64,000 nt of DNA. Origin: Coprinus comatus (taxonomy: Eukaryota > Basidiomycota > Agaricomycetes > Agaricales > Agaricaceae). The position numbers and the translations under genes were made by a program. The DNA lies in assembly GCA_034638255.1 (NCBI GenBank), contig JAWPGT010000013.1, positions 248,001 to 312,000 of the forward strand, in the 5' to 3' direction. Positions 1 to 9,894 of the stretch are shown here, one piece after another (position 1 is the first letter of the stretch; every line of letters starts with the position of its first letter). The notes below the pieces were generated by a model that worked only from the letters and a program-made list of their open reading frames with translations, was not told where the DNA came from and did no database searches.

Positions 1-170
1 AAGTGAAAGCGTAGTAACCTTTTGACCTTGACATTGTTTGAGCAGAAGGAAGAGATATTGATTAATGAGTAGCGCGTTGTTGACGTATGCTTGTTTAGGC
101 GCGTATATGGTAATTGGCGCGTCTTTTCAGGCACGGTGAATTAGCCTTTGTCTTTTTTTACACTTCGACA

Positions 171-3100
171 ATGGCGTCCCAGCATGCCTTTGGTGTAAGA
201 GTCCCCTAGTCCTAACAAGAGCTTTCATCCTAACACTTTTGTAGTATAGCCGTAGTGTACGAGCCAAATGCCATGGGCCTTCCCCCTGTAATGTGCGTAA
301 TGCGTCTTTTCTTTTTTCTTCTTTGTACTCACCAGACCCTTATGTACAGGGAACATCTCTTTCCCCTGGTACATTACGCTATGGCCAAGCTACCACCACA
401 GAATATGACGAACACGTAGAATGGCGTCACTGGTATATTTTTTCTCGTTTGTTTTCGTGATAGGTCCTAGCAATAGTTTCGCAGGGGTTGTGTAACCGGT
501 GATATACTTCAAAAACTTGCAGCCGTAAATTTGGATCAGGTCACAGGTTTCTCGCAGCTGAGGTATCTATATCGTTGTTTTGTCCACTGTGCTGATTCTA
601 ACGGACACCTAGCACTGAAGACAAGGCTAAAATTCGTTTAGCTGTTCAACTAAGGCGCGTTGATCCAGCGGATGTACCAAACTCAGCGCGGCCGAAAACA
701 AATACAGCGGGCACGGCGGGTTCCCAACAAGCCGCTACTGCGGTTGGTAACTCCCAACAAAAACGAAAGGCGATAGACCAACCACAGGTTGCATCCACGT
801 CTCGTGTTTTGCCTACACAAGCTCGGCCATTCAACAATACCCAGTCTGCCGAAGTCATAGATGTTGACGAATCCCAAGAATCTGAGGTCGTTGAAGAATT
901 GTACTGTACACTACATACTTCTGTAGTTGGCATCCGGTACTATACAGGTAAGTGTCTGAAAATATATGAATATGCAATATTTGAGAGGTCGATGTAGGTC
1001 TGGTGGGACCCGGCGAAGAGGTTCTTTTGGTCAGAGAACCCCAGAACAATTTCGACCGGAACGCCATTCAAGTAAAAAACATTAGTCATATTCAAGTCGG
1101 ACATCTTCCTCGTAATGTCGCTATGAAATTGGCACCCTTAATGGATCGTAACATTGTTACTGTGGAAGGCACGATCCACGACGGGAATCGTATGTTCTGA
1201 TTTGCTTATGTATGTGTACGTTATGCTTATGGTGCATAAAATAGTGGGCCGGTCGGGGGGATATACCTTATCACTGTAAATACCTCTCAAAACAATTATC
1301 GAGCTAAATCACTGACATCTATCCACCAGAACACTGAGAATATACGGCGCTGCCGATCAACGTAATGCCCTTGAACCTCAACTTATCTGGGCAACACCAG
1401 GCCAACGTGGTTTCCCTTCAAGGAATACGAATAAGGCTACCTCTCAAAGTCATATTGGAAAAACTAGCATACCCATTGGAAGTTCATCTGTTCAAGTTCC
1501 TCCTGCTCCTATTTACGCACCAAGAGCACCAGTGACCGGGACTACATCTGGTATATCAGCAGCACAACAAGAAGCCATGAAGAAGCAACAGGAGATTGTT
1601 CGACAACATCAAGAAGCTCTACACAAAGCTCAAGAACTCAAACAGATGATAGATAGTTTGGAAAAAGTAGATGATGAAGGTCGGCGCAGCTCCCTTTTAG
1701 ATACACTTTGTTCTACAGAAGATATTCTAAGTTTGCCTTTGCATCCTAATCCTCCTGGAATTGCGAAAGGTGATTTGAAGGTCGACTTGCTCAAGCATCA
1801 GGTAGGTAATCTTTACGTGGTATTACAAACATTATAGTGACTAATCCCGGATCAGTCACAAGCATTACAGTGGTGTATTGAGCGGGAGCACCCAGTTTTA
1901 CCCAAGAAAGAGAGCGACGCACCTGTTCAATTTTGGCAATGCCGGACTATTAACAATAAGGTAAGCCATCTCTTATGTAGAATCTGACCCCAAACAAACG
2001 ATTCCACAGCAATCTATATACTTCAATCGTGAGGAAATTTACTTTGAAGAGGAGTATATATATTCTTACCGCATCTGGTAGTGGCTACCAAGACGCCACA
2101 AAATGATCGTCCTGTTCTTGGACGAGGTGCGATTTGTGCAGATGCTATGGCAAGTTGATCATCCTGTCCTCTATATATACTAATCCTTGTTTACATTTCT
2201 GTTCATAGGGTCTGGTGAGTACCTAGTTATTGCTATCATATGACAGCTAAAACCGGACGCAGGGAAAAACATTGACCATGATCTCGTTGGTGCTCGCAAC
2301 CAAAGGGGACGAATCACCGGGTTCTTCCAAGACAACACTTATTGGTATGTCGTTTTATTTTTACCACGTATTATACATCCTGATCCACCCTAGTTGCTCC
2401 ATTGTCAGTCTTATCCAACTGGGAAAAACAAATCGAGGACCATTGCACTGTTGGAGCCCTCACATCGTGTGTTTATTACGGCAATAACAGAAATCTTACT
2501 GCACAAGAGCTTCTGAAATATGACGTAGTCATTAGCACTTATCAGACTGTGGCTAGTGAGCATAACACATCTGCTTCCGGGGATGGAGCTACAACTCGGA
2601 AAAAACGCAAGGTCGACCAATCTCTGTTTAACACACCTTGGAAGGTATTCATTGCCTCACGCTTTGACCAGAATTTCTATCTGACGTTCGACAGAGGGTC
2701 ATTCTTGACGAGGGTCATAATATCCGAAATCCTAAAACAAAAATGGCTATGGCAGTATGCGCCCTCACTGCAGAAAGACGATGGGTTCTAAGTGGGACAC
2801 CAATTGTAAGTATTTTCTCTGGGAAATAGTACAGGCGCTTAACTTTGTGTTTCCCAAGATTAATTCACCCAAGGTATAGTATATATTTTGGAGCATGACT
2901 ACACCTCTACTCTCTAGCATGTACTGAATACATTATTTTAACAGGATCTAGGCTCCTTGCTTACATTTTTACGTATTTGTCGTCCTCTCGACAACGAAGA
3001 TTTTTTTAAAAGGTTACTCCTAAGACCTCTCAAGGATGGTCTGCCGTCAGGCGTTGAACTCCTTCGGGTATGTAAACATCTTCACATCTTCAATAACATA

Positions 3101-5159
3101 ATTAATCTTCTTATGTTTTAGGCTCTCATGAACCAAAGTTGTATCAGGCGCACTAAGGAGATGCAAGACGCAGACGGCAACCCTATAATTCCTCTTCCAC
3201 CGGTACAGTCCACCTCTATTGCCTTCTAGATCTACATAACTGACTAATGGTTTAGGTTGAGATGATCAAGGTTCCTGTTGCGTTGCATGATGAAGCTAGA
3301 GTTCGTAATATAATTTAACATCGCCGCTACGAAACTATTTACTAAAAATAATAACAGAAACTCTATGACAAAGTTGAAGAACTGTCTAGGCAAAGATTCC
3401 AAAGGTATATGAACAATCAAACCCAGACCTTCGTATGTACATCGTTGTGATCACCTTCCATCGTATCTAATGACATCATAGGCACAATCCAATGTTTTAG
3501 GAATGCTTACTCGTTTGCGCCAATTATCTTTACATCCCGGTCTACTTCCATCAAATTATCTTGAAGAATTGTCCAGGCCAGATGATTCTCATGGGGCCCC
3601 GGTAAAACAGTTAACCCCTGAAGAGAAATATCGTCTTCAAGATCTCTTAGCTCAAGCAATTGAAGATTGCGAAGAATGTCCCGTTTGCTTTGAAATTCTC
3701 AATAACCCTAGGATCACTCATTGTGCACACAAGTTCTGTTTGGCTTGGTAAGAATTTTTGACATCGTCACATACATCCTATCCCTAAACAGCTGCAGCAT
3801 AACAGAAGTTATTTCAAGGGATCCTAAATGTCCAATGGTCAGACATAATTGTTCTCATTATGCTATTCAATTACTAAATTCCGTCAAGGACCGTCGTCCC
3901 TTAACGATGCAAGAACTCTTGGAACCTCCGCCCCCAACTGAATTGACACAAAGTCCAGTTCGTGACAACAACCCCGAGGAAGCTAACGGTATTCGAGCTG
4001 GTTCGTCAACAAAGATTGACCAATTAGTACACCTTTTGCAATTGATTTCACCAAATGACAAGTCACTTGTTTTCTCTCAATTTACCTCTTTCTTGGACAA
4101 GGTATGTCTCCTCGTTTGACTTTCGCCGTCTTGTCTAAACAAACACTTGAAGATTGGTGAAGCTCTAGATGAAGCTGGGTATGTCAGTTCAGTGGTCTAA
4201 TCAGGATCCTACCAAAGCTAAAGCCCCTCTCTCAGCATTCCATATGTTCGTTTCGATGGACAAATGTCCGCTAAGAGACGTCAAGAAGCGATAGCCCGTT
4301 TCTCTGTTCCCCTCAAGGCAAAGAACACATTGCGCCCCAACTCACAACCCGCTCGGGCCACAAGGAATCGTGGAAAAGGAAAAGCAAGGGACATCGTGGA
4401 TGATGCTGATGACGCAGATTTTATCATCGAAGATAATGGAAGTGAAGATGACGAATTTTCGGAGGAACAAATACCTCGTGTGATGTTGCTTTCTCTCAAA
4501 GCTGTAAGTCCCAATTCAATGTTTAATAAATCAATGTTGTTTGACCTGACTTTTCTAGGGCGCTCTTGGGCTCAACCTCACAGGTAAACTGATTTTGAAC
4601 ACTCAAATGCGAAATGTTGTACTCAATTGTTCTCCCCCGTAGTCGCGAACAATGTATTCCTGTAAGTAATCAAGCTGTTATAATGGTGCAACTCAGATCT
4701 AATTTTATTTATTCTTTAGGATGGATCCGTATGTCCATTCAATTATCTCTTACAGTTTACTAAAAAAGGCTAACCCTTCAATCAACAGCTGGTGGCAAGA
4801 AGGGATTGAATCACAAGCCATCGACAGGGTCAACCGTATTGGACAAAAGAAATCCGTTCACGTCTATCAATTAATTGCGGAGAATACTATCGAGTCTAAG
4901 GTTTTAGAAATTCAAGAACGTAAGAAAAAGCTCGTACAAGAGGTAAGGAGATGCGTTAGTCCATCCAATCCTATCATTTGTATTAATTCTTCAATAGGCT
5001 TTCTCCGGAATCAAAAGACGTGAAACGCAGCGAGAACAGCGTGAAGCAAGGCTCCAGGGTAAGCACCAGTATTATAACTATTAACATCCATTTCGATACT
5101 AATGGATACTCCCCGTAATAGACCTGGTGGAGATATTTGGTGTACGCAATGCTGAATAG
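171..5159 (+). CDS. Rad5/HLTF-like SNF2 ATPase with PARP-like finger, HIRAN and RING
   Basis: This multi-exon gene encodes a nuclear DNA-dependent ATPase of the Rad5/Rad16/HLTF family, which acts in post-replication repair as translocase and ubiquitin ligase. I built the first exons by phase matching: 171-192, 336-432, 485-562, then from 613. They give a PARP-finger-like segment (PGTLRYG ... EWRHWGCVT) before a disordered stretch. The HIRAN domain follows (GIRYYTG, split by an intron at 948, then VLLVREPQNNFDRNAI). The helicase core shows GLGKTLTM (Walker A, split by an intron), DEGHN (motif II, near 2710) and VLSGTPI. The RING begins CPVCFEI near 3680 and ends CPMD if a 51-base intron at 3838-3888 is removed. 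The C-terminal helicase half has LVFSQFTSFLD, VRFDGQMS and AIDRVNRIGQ. The stop is TAG at 5157-5159. Family assignment is firm; the extreme N-terminus is a hand-built model. Confidence 0.88.
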
Positions 5160-5273
5160 GGGGCCGACGAAGATGGATCATTTTCTAAATAAATACACTT
5201 ATGACTCATAATTCTTTCTTGTGTCTTACGTTACCTAATCGCATTAATCACAACGCTGTTCCATATCATCCTC

Positions 5274-5888
5274 ATGCCTCAACATCTAACAACTCTGGAA
5301 TCGTTCACCGGGAGGTTTAGACTTGTACCACCCAATCCAGCCCACGATGCAATTGTAGCAAAATATCGAACGCATCCAGAAACATTGAAACATCTCCGCA
5401 TCCTTGCTAGTGAGATGTCACAAGAAGAGGCAGGTCTACGCAGAGAGAGTCGCGCTGAGGATCCACGACTGGTGGATTTTTATGCATATAAAGTCAACCC
5501 TAATGGAACTTTGTCGGATGATATGATTTCAATCACCGGAATATTCAACATCGACGAAAGGATGAACTCATGTGAGGTTGGGATTCTGTTGACACCAGAA
5601 AACCAGGGGAAGGGTGTTGGTACGGAGATGTTACACACTGTGCTGCGATACGTATTTGAAGATAGGAAGTTCCATCGGGCAACATTTGAAACTGCTGCGG
5701 ATAACCGCCCGATGCAGAAATGGCTGGAAAAAGCTGGTATACGCTTGGAATCTGAGAGAAAGGAGGCATGGCGTGCATTGGACGGAACATATGAGGATGT
5801 AAAGGGATATGCGATACTTGAGTCGGAATGGTTTGAAAAGGTGAAGGCAGTTTTGGAGAAGCAGATGGGAGCGGCGCAGAGGACATAA
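5274..5888 (+). CDS. GNAT family N-acetyltransferase (RimJ/RimL-like)
   Basis: This intronless 204-residue gene encodes a small GNAT acetyltransferase that transfers acetyl from acetyl-CoA to an amine. The acceptor cannot be told from sequence. The central acetyl-CoA binding signature is visible as LTPENQGKGVGTEML, preceded by the strand CEVGILL and followed by the typical ETAADNRPMQKWLEKAG segment of the RimJ/RimL branch. The length fits a single-domain member. The first ATG after the upstream gene's stop is used, and the reading frame is open throughout. It lies 114 bases downstream of the Rad5-like gene on the same strand. No targeting signal is seen, so it is probably cytosolic. Confidence 0.85.
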   Translation: MPQHLTTLESFTGRFRLVPPNPAHDAIVAKYRTHPETLKHLRILASEMSQEEAGLRRESRAEDPRLVDFYAYKVNPNGTLSDDMISITGIFNIDERMNSCEVGILLTPENQGKGVGTEMLHTVLRYVFEDRKFHRATFETAADNRPMQKWLEKAGIRLESERKEAWRALDGTYEDVKGYAILESEWFEKVKAVLEKQMGAAQRT

Positions 5889-6000
5889 TGTGCTTTGACG
5901 ATATTTTAAACTCAACATACCTGGAAAGGAACAATGTAGTATATTATGGATACAGTGGTATGTTTTTGGATGTCTATGCGTTTATCTGACAGGATGAGAA

Positions 6001-6785
6001 TTAAGTAAGGATGTGTATCAAGCAAAGGATGAGATTACACACAGCAGTAAGATATGATTCGGCAACAATGCGTGCTCTTGCATTCAGGCTCAACTTCATC
6101 TCACTGATCTCTTTATCTACCTCCTCCATAAACCTGCGATATCGTGTTGAGCAAGCATCAGCGACAGAATACAACTGAGGGGCATACTGGATGATGAAGT
6201 CAACGATCTTGTGTTTAAGCATGGTCTCTGTGTGGGTATTTGTGATGAGGAACGAGATATCATATCCCTGCAATAATGTCAGCCGGTTGGTAGATGCAGT
6301 ACATAACAACATACAGGCACGGGTTTCCTTCGCAAGACGATGAAATTCTCCGCTCGTTGCATCATGAACCTTGTGAACTTGTGGCAGAGAATGCGTTCGA
6401 TTTCGTCGGCTTGTTTGATCTTGATACTGAGCCTAATCGAATTCACTGACGGTTCGATCAGGACGCGCTCGTTCTCATTACGCGAGATCACCAATGGGTT
6501 GAGTAGGACCTCCTTTGAAGCCCTGGGCATTGGTTAGGATTTGATATGCGGCAGAAAAGATGGTGCGTACTGTGTCTCGACTTCTGGTTTGTTATGACGT
6601 TCGACAACCTGGGGGATATGAGGACAGGGCTGGTTGGTGACGACATCAATATACCTGTGATGAAAAGTCCTCGAGGGTGAGAGCTGCGGTGAGGGTAGAC
6701 CGGACTGCTGCTAGATAGGGGCGAAGGACGTTGGACTGGTATGGTCAGATGGGTGAGAGGGCGGCAGAGAGATGAGACTGACCAT
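6001..6785 (-). CDS. ARPC4: Arp2/3 complex 20 kDa subunit (ARPC4)
   Basis: This is a subunit of the Arp2/3 complex, which nucleates branched actin filaments. The conserved backbone is easy to follow on the minus strand: [75 protein letters not shown] and [18 protein letters not shown]. The start codon is an exon on its own: ATG at 6785-6783 is followed at once by a GT...AG intron (6782-6736) that joins to [11 protein letters not shown] 54-base intron near 6180-6130 keeps the frame open and would otherwise add a spurious insert after DFIIQ. The C-terminal few residues after VAESYLTA are uncertain, because a donor-like GTGTGT follows. The gene diverges from the FKBP gene. Confidence 0.93.
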
Positions 6786-6908
6786 GGTGGATTAGAGCTT
6801 AGGCCATCACAGCGCGTGGCCTGCATCAACGAGCGGAGTTTCGACTTGGCTTATTTTGGCCGACGCGTCAAATTTTTGGTTTTTAATTCTTCCTCGCATT
6901 CTCTTACA
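6786..6908. promoter_or_regulatory. Divergent intergenic promoter region, ARPC4 / FKBP
   Basis: This 123-base gap between the start codons of ARPC4 (minus) and the nucleolar FKBP gene (plus) must hold both 5' leaders and promoters. It contains a T-rich stretch near 6871-6890. No TATA box was identified with confidence. Confidence 0.5.
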
Positions 6909-8378
6909 ATGGCTGTTGCAATCGCTCTCTGGTATGTCCTTCACCTCTAGCTCTCTGCTGTCCATCCTCACACCCGTCACAGGAGCCTCGACCTTACCCC
7001 CGGACAACCTGAGGTCTTCATTCCCCAAGGTGACATCCGTATTTCCAACGCCACTCTCGGCGAGAAGCTTGCAGATCAGAACAGCCGCACCATCGTAAAA
7101 TTGACATACGACAAACTCGGTGGTGACGGCGAGGACGAGGACGAGGACACCACTACACTCACCCTCTGCGCTCTCACTCCTGGAAAGGTAGGTCGACACA
7201 CACCAGCTTGGATTGCTGTTGACTGGTTTCTCCTGCTAGATTGAAAATGCTCAAATCACTCTCGTCCTCGAGGAGGGTAACGAGTACAAGCTTGAAGTAG
7301 TCGGCAAAAAGTATGCCCCACGACTTTCGTCCTTACCTTAAAAAAACTGACCAACTTCATAAAGCCCGGTTTCGCTCTCTGGAAACTACATCGGTTAGTA
7401 CAATTTTTCAATGTCAAAAATTACACATGCTCATGTTCAATAGATCAAGTTAGACCTGATCAGGAACCTTTCTCTGACGAGGAAGTTGACCAGGTCGACT
7501 CCGATGAGGAAGGCTATGACCTCCGCGAGGTCAGCTCTGATGTTGAGATGGACCCTACAGAGCTCGACCTCGGCAGCGACGCTAGGTAAGCTGTACAGCA
7601 CCCTTTTGCAAATTAAACCTTTTTCTCATTTCTTGTGTCAGTCGTTTTGAAGAAGTTGAGGAGACTGCTGTGACAGTAACCAAGTCGGCTAAACGCAACC
7701 GTGACTCTGACGCCGCCGAGGAGAAGCCCACCAAAGCCGATAAAAAAAGCAAGAAACTAAAGAAGGATAACGGCGAAGCTGTTCCCGTCACCCAGGAAAA
7801 GGAGACAGCCAAAACCAAGGCTGAAAAGACCAAAGAGACCAAGGATAAGAAGGTCGACAAGAAGGATGAAAAGAAGGCACCCAAAGAAAAGGAACTCGCA
7901 GGTGGTCTGAAGATCAAGGACTCCAACGTTGGAACTGGACCTCAAGCCAAGAAGGGTGACAAACTCCAAATGCGTTATGTTGGCAAGCTTCAGAACGGCA
8001 AAATCTTCGATAAGAACACCAAAGGAAGCCCAGTACGTGTGGGATAAATCTCTCCAAAAGGCATGCATCCTCACAACCCGAACAGTTCACTTTCAGACTG
8101 GGAGCTGGCGAAGTGATCAAAGGTACGTCCTCACACATGGTTTTATTTGAAGAAATAAACTAATTATATCTCAGGTTGGGATGAAGGGCTTGTGGGCATG
8201 CAAGTTGGTGGCGAGCGTGTGCTTACCATCCCCCCTCAGCTTGCTTATGGCAAGCGTGGCTCCAAGCCTGATATTCCTGGAAATGCTACTCTGATCTTTG
8301 GTATGTGCAGCCTTCAAAATTAGGTTAATCCTAGAAACTAATTCCTTTGCAGAGGTCAAGCTTCTGGGAATCAACTAA
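6909..8378 (+). CDS. Nucleolar FKBP-type peptidyl-prolyl isomerase (Fpr3/Fpr4-like)
   Basis: This enzyme catalyses proline cis-trans isomerisation. This subfamily acts in the nucleolus on chromatin and histones. The N-terminal part (MAVAIALW, then [16 protein letters not shown] across the first intron) is the nucleoplasmin-like domain of FKBP39/46/Fpr3/Fpr4. A middle acidic stretch ([16 protein letters not shown]) is followed by a lysine-rich region. The C-terminal FKBP domain has the expected residues: [40 protein letters not shown] and [11 protein letters not shown]. Active-site Tyr, Asp, Phe, Trp and Tyr are therefore all present. ATG is at 6909-6911 and TAA at 8376-8378. Short introns separate at least seven exons. 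It is likely co-expressed with ARPC4 through the shared upstream gap. Confidence 0.93.
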
Positions 8379-8680
8379 AAAAACCAGTCTATTCATATAG
8401 TTTATGAGAAGAGAAAAGTAGAAATCTACATCGTGTTAATATGTTTTGATATATATATCATTTACCGTCACGGTGCTTGTAAAATATGTGGCTGGGCATA
8501 TATATACCCAAAAATGATAATCGCTTGTGCTTGTGCAATACAATATGGGATCCTGACGAATGCCTCAAATCTACTAATATGGAGCTGTTTTGTCCTAGGA
8601 AGCAGTATATAAACAACCCATTGAATGCCACTTCCAAGGCGACTCTATAATTAAAGATTCAACGCTCTGGTATCCATCTT
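8379..8680. other. Intergenic region downstream of FKBP gene
   Basis: This AT-rich spacer follows the FKBP stop codon. It holds repeated TATATA tracts near 8450 and 8500, probably part of the 3' region. I see no coding potential. A weak match to a P450 heme-loop exon near 8590 was not strong enough to include in the neighbouring relic. Confidence 0.4.
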
Positions 8681-8684
8681 CAGT

Positions 8685-8833
8685 AAGCATAGGAAACGTT
8701 TGAAGAGAAGAGAACACGATTCTTGGGGACGAACGAGTTTTTTTGACATCGAGTATATCAGGAAAGCAAGTTGTCGTTAACTGTTATCGCTAGGCCCAAA
8801 AGGTTGCCGCTTGTCTTTCGCCGTCCTACCTAG
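8685..8833 (+). pseudogene. Cytochrome P450 3'-end relic
   Basis: This stretch matches the last two exons of the intact P450 gene 3.6 kb downstream. At 8685-8734 the reading K-H-(two-base slip)-ETFEEKRTRFL parallels KHETFQEKRARIL of the full gene. A TAG acceptor at 8791-8793 precedes PKRLPLVFRRPT and a stop at 8831-8833, which parallels PKRLPLVFRRRT and a stop in the intact gene. The first four codon differences in that final block are all synonymous, as expected for a former working duplicate. No heme-binding loop, I-helix or N-terminus is recognisable upstream, so this is a remnant and not a gene. Confidence 0.75.
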
Positions 8834-9894
8834 TCATTACGCCGTGGATAGTATGTTTGAATATCTACTTCGCTCGGTTAGCTGAGAAATAATAATCGGG
8901 AGTTTAAAAAGTTTAATAATTTCAGTTAAACTTTTAGGGGTGTCTCTACCACACTCTGATATCCATCAGCTTCAGATCAGCTTCACGCTCAAACGGTCAC
9001 ACATCAGTAACAATGCATTGTCAAGTATTCTACACCCTCAGATACAAACCTTCTGTATTTGACTCTGGATACCCCGCCGGTGGCGCGTCTTGGAGACTAT
9101 TGCTGTTAAGCAGAGAAAGGGCCTACTATCTAGAATTCTCGCACGAACACACTCCGACAGCACAACAACCAACAACCTCTAACACCCTTCCTTTTGTTCC
9201 GAAAACGTCCCAGAAATGTTTGATTTCAGAAGGCGATGTCCGCCAAAGACGTAGAGAGATATCCGCATCCGTGGTATCTATATTCACGATGCCGTACCCG
9301 AGTTTTCCAAGGCAGGTATAGTATCCAAAGGAGCTGGGATTGTTGTCAACTCGCCACCCTACATTATAGCAGTGTGTTTCCTGCCACTCGTTCACATTAG
9401 TCATTACTGATATGAGCCAAACAGTTTTTCGGCCTTGAGGTTTTTACGGAAGGTATGGCCTTTATCCTGCCAACACGAAGATACTTCAAAGTCTCAATGA
9501 TAATACTATTGTGGTGATGGGGCAAGCTCAGGATTGCAACGATGGAGCTTGACTCTGACATATAGGACTATCCAGGTGTCTAATAAAAAGAAGAGATCGG
9601 GGCGGCTAGCGTCATATCTAACTTGAAATCAACTCAGAGATTTCCCGCCGGCCCGCCTTGCGTGAAGTCTATTACGAAGTATTATATTGCCAGCTCTCGT
9701 ATTTTTGGGACACCTGGCAGAAAAAGGCTTTCATGTATGTTGATTACCGAAATAGACCAAATGGATTGTCTTCCTATTCCCACTGTGGAACTTTCTTCCT
9801 CTAAATAATCCGGGCAGCTGTCAGAATATGATTTGGGTAGATTGTTGGCAATATAAAGAGAAAGGTATGTATCTTCGTCTGCATTTCTACGATC
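8834..9894. other. Spacer between P450 relic and intact P450 gene
   Basis: About 1 kb with scattered short reading frames, the longest 102 codons at 9013-9321. None shows a recognisable motif or a plausible spliced continuation. It probably holds the promoter of the intact P450 gene and debris of the former duplicate. Confidence 0.4.

Noticed and set aside
9013..9321. 102-codon frame between the P450 relic and the intact P450
   Set aside because: It matches neither P450 nor any other family I know; likely chance.
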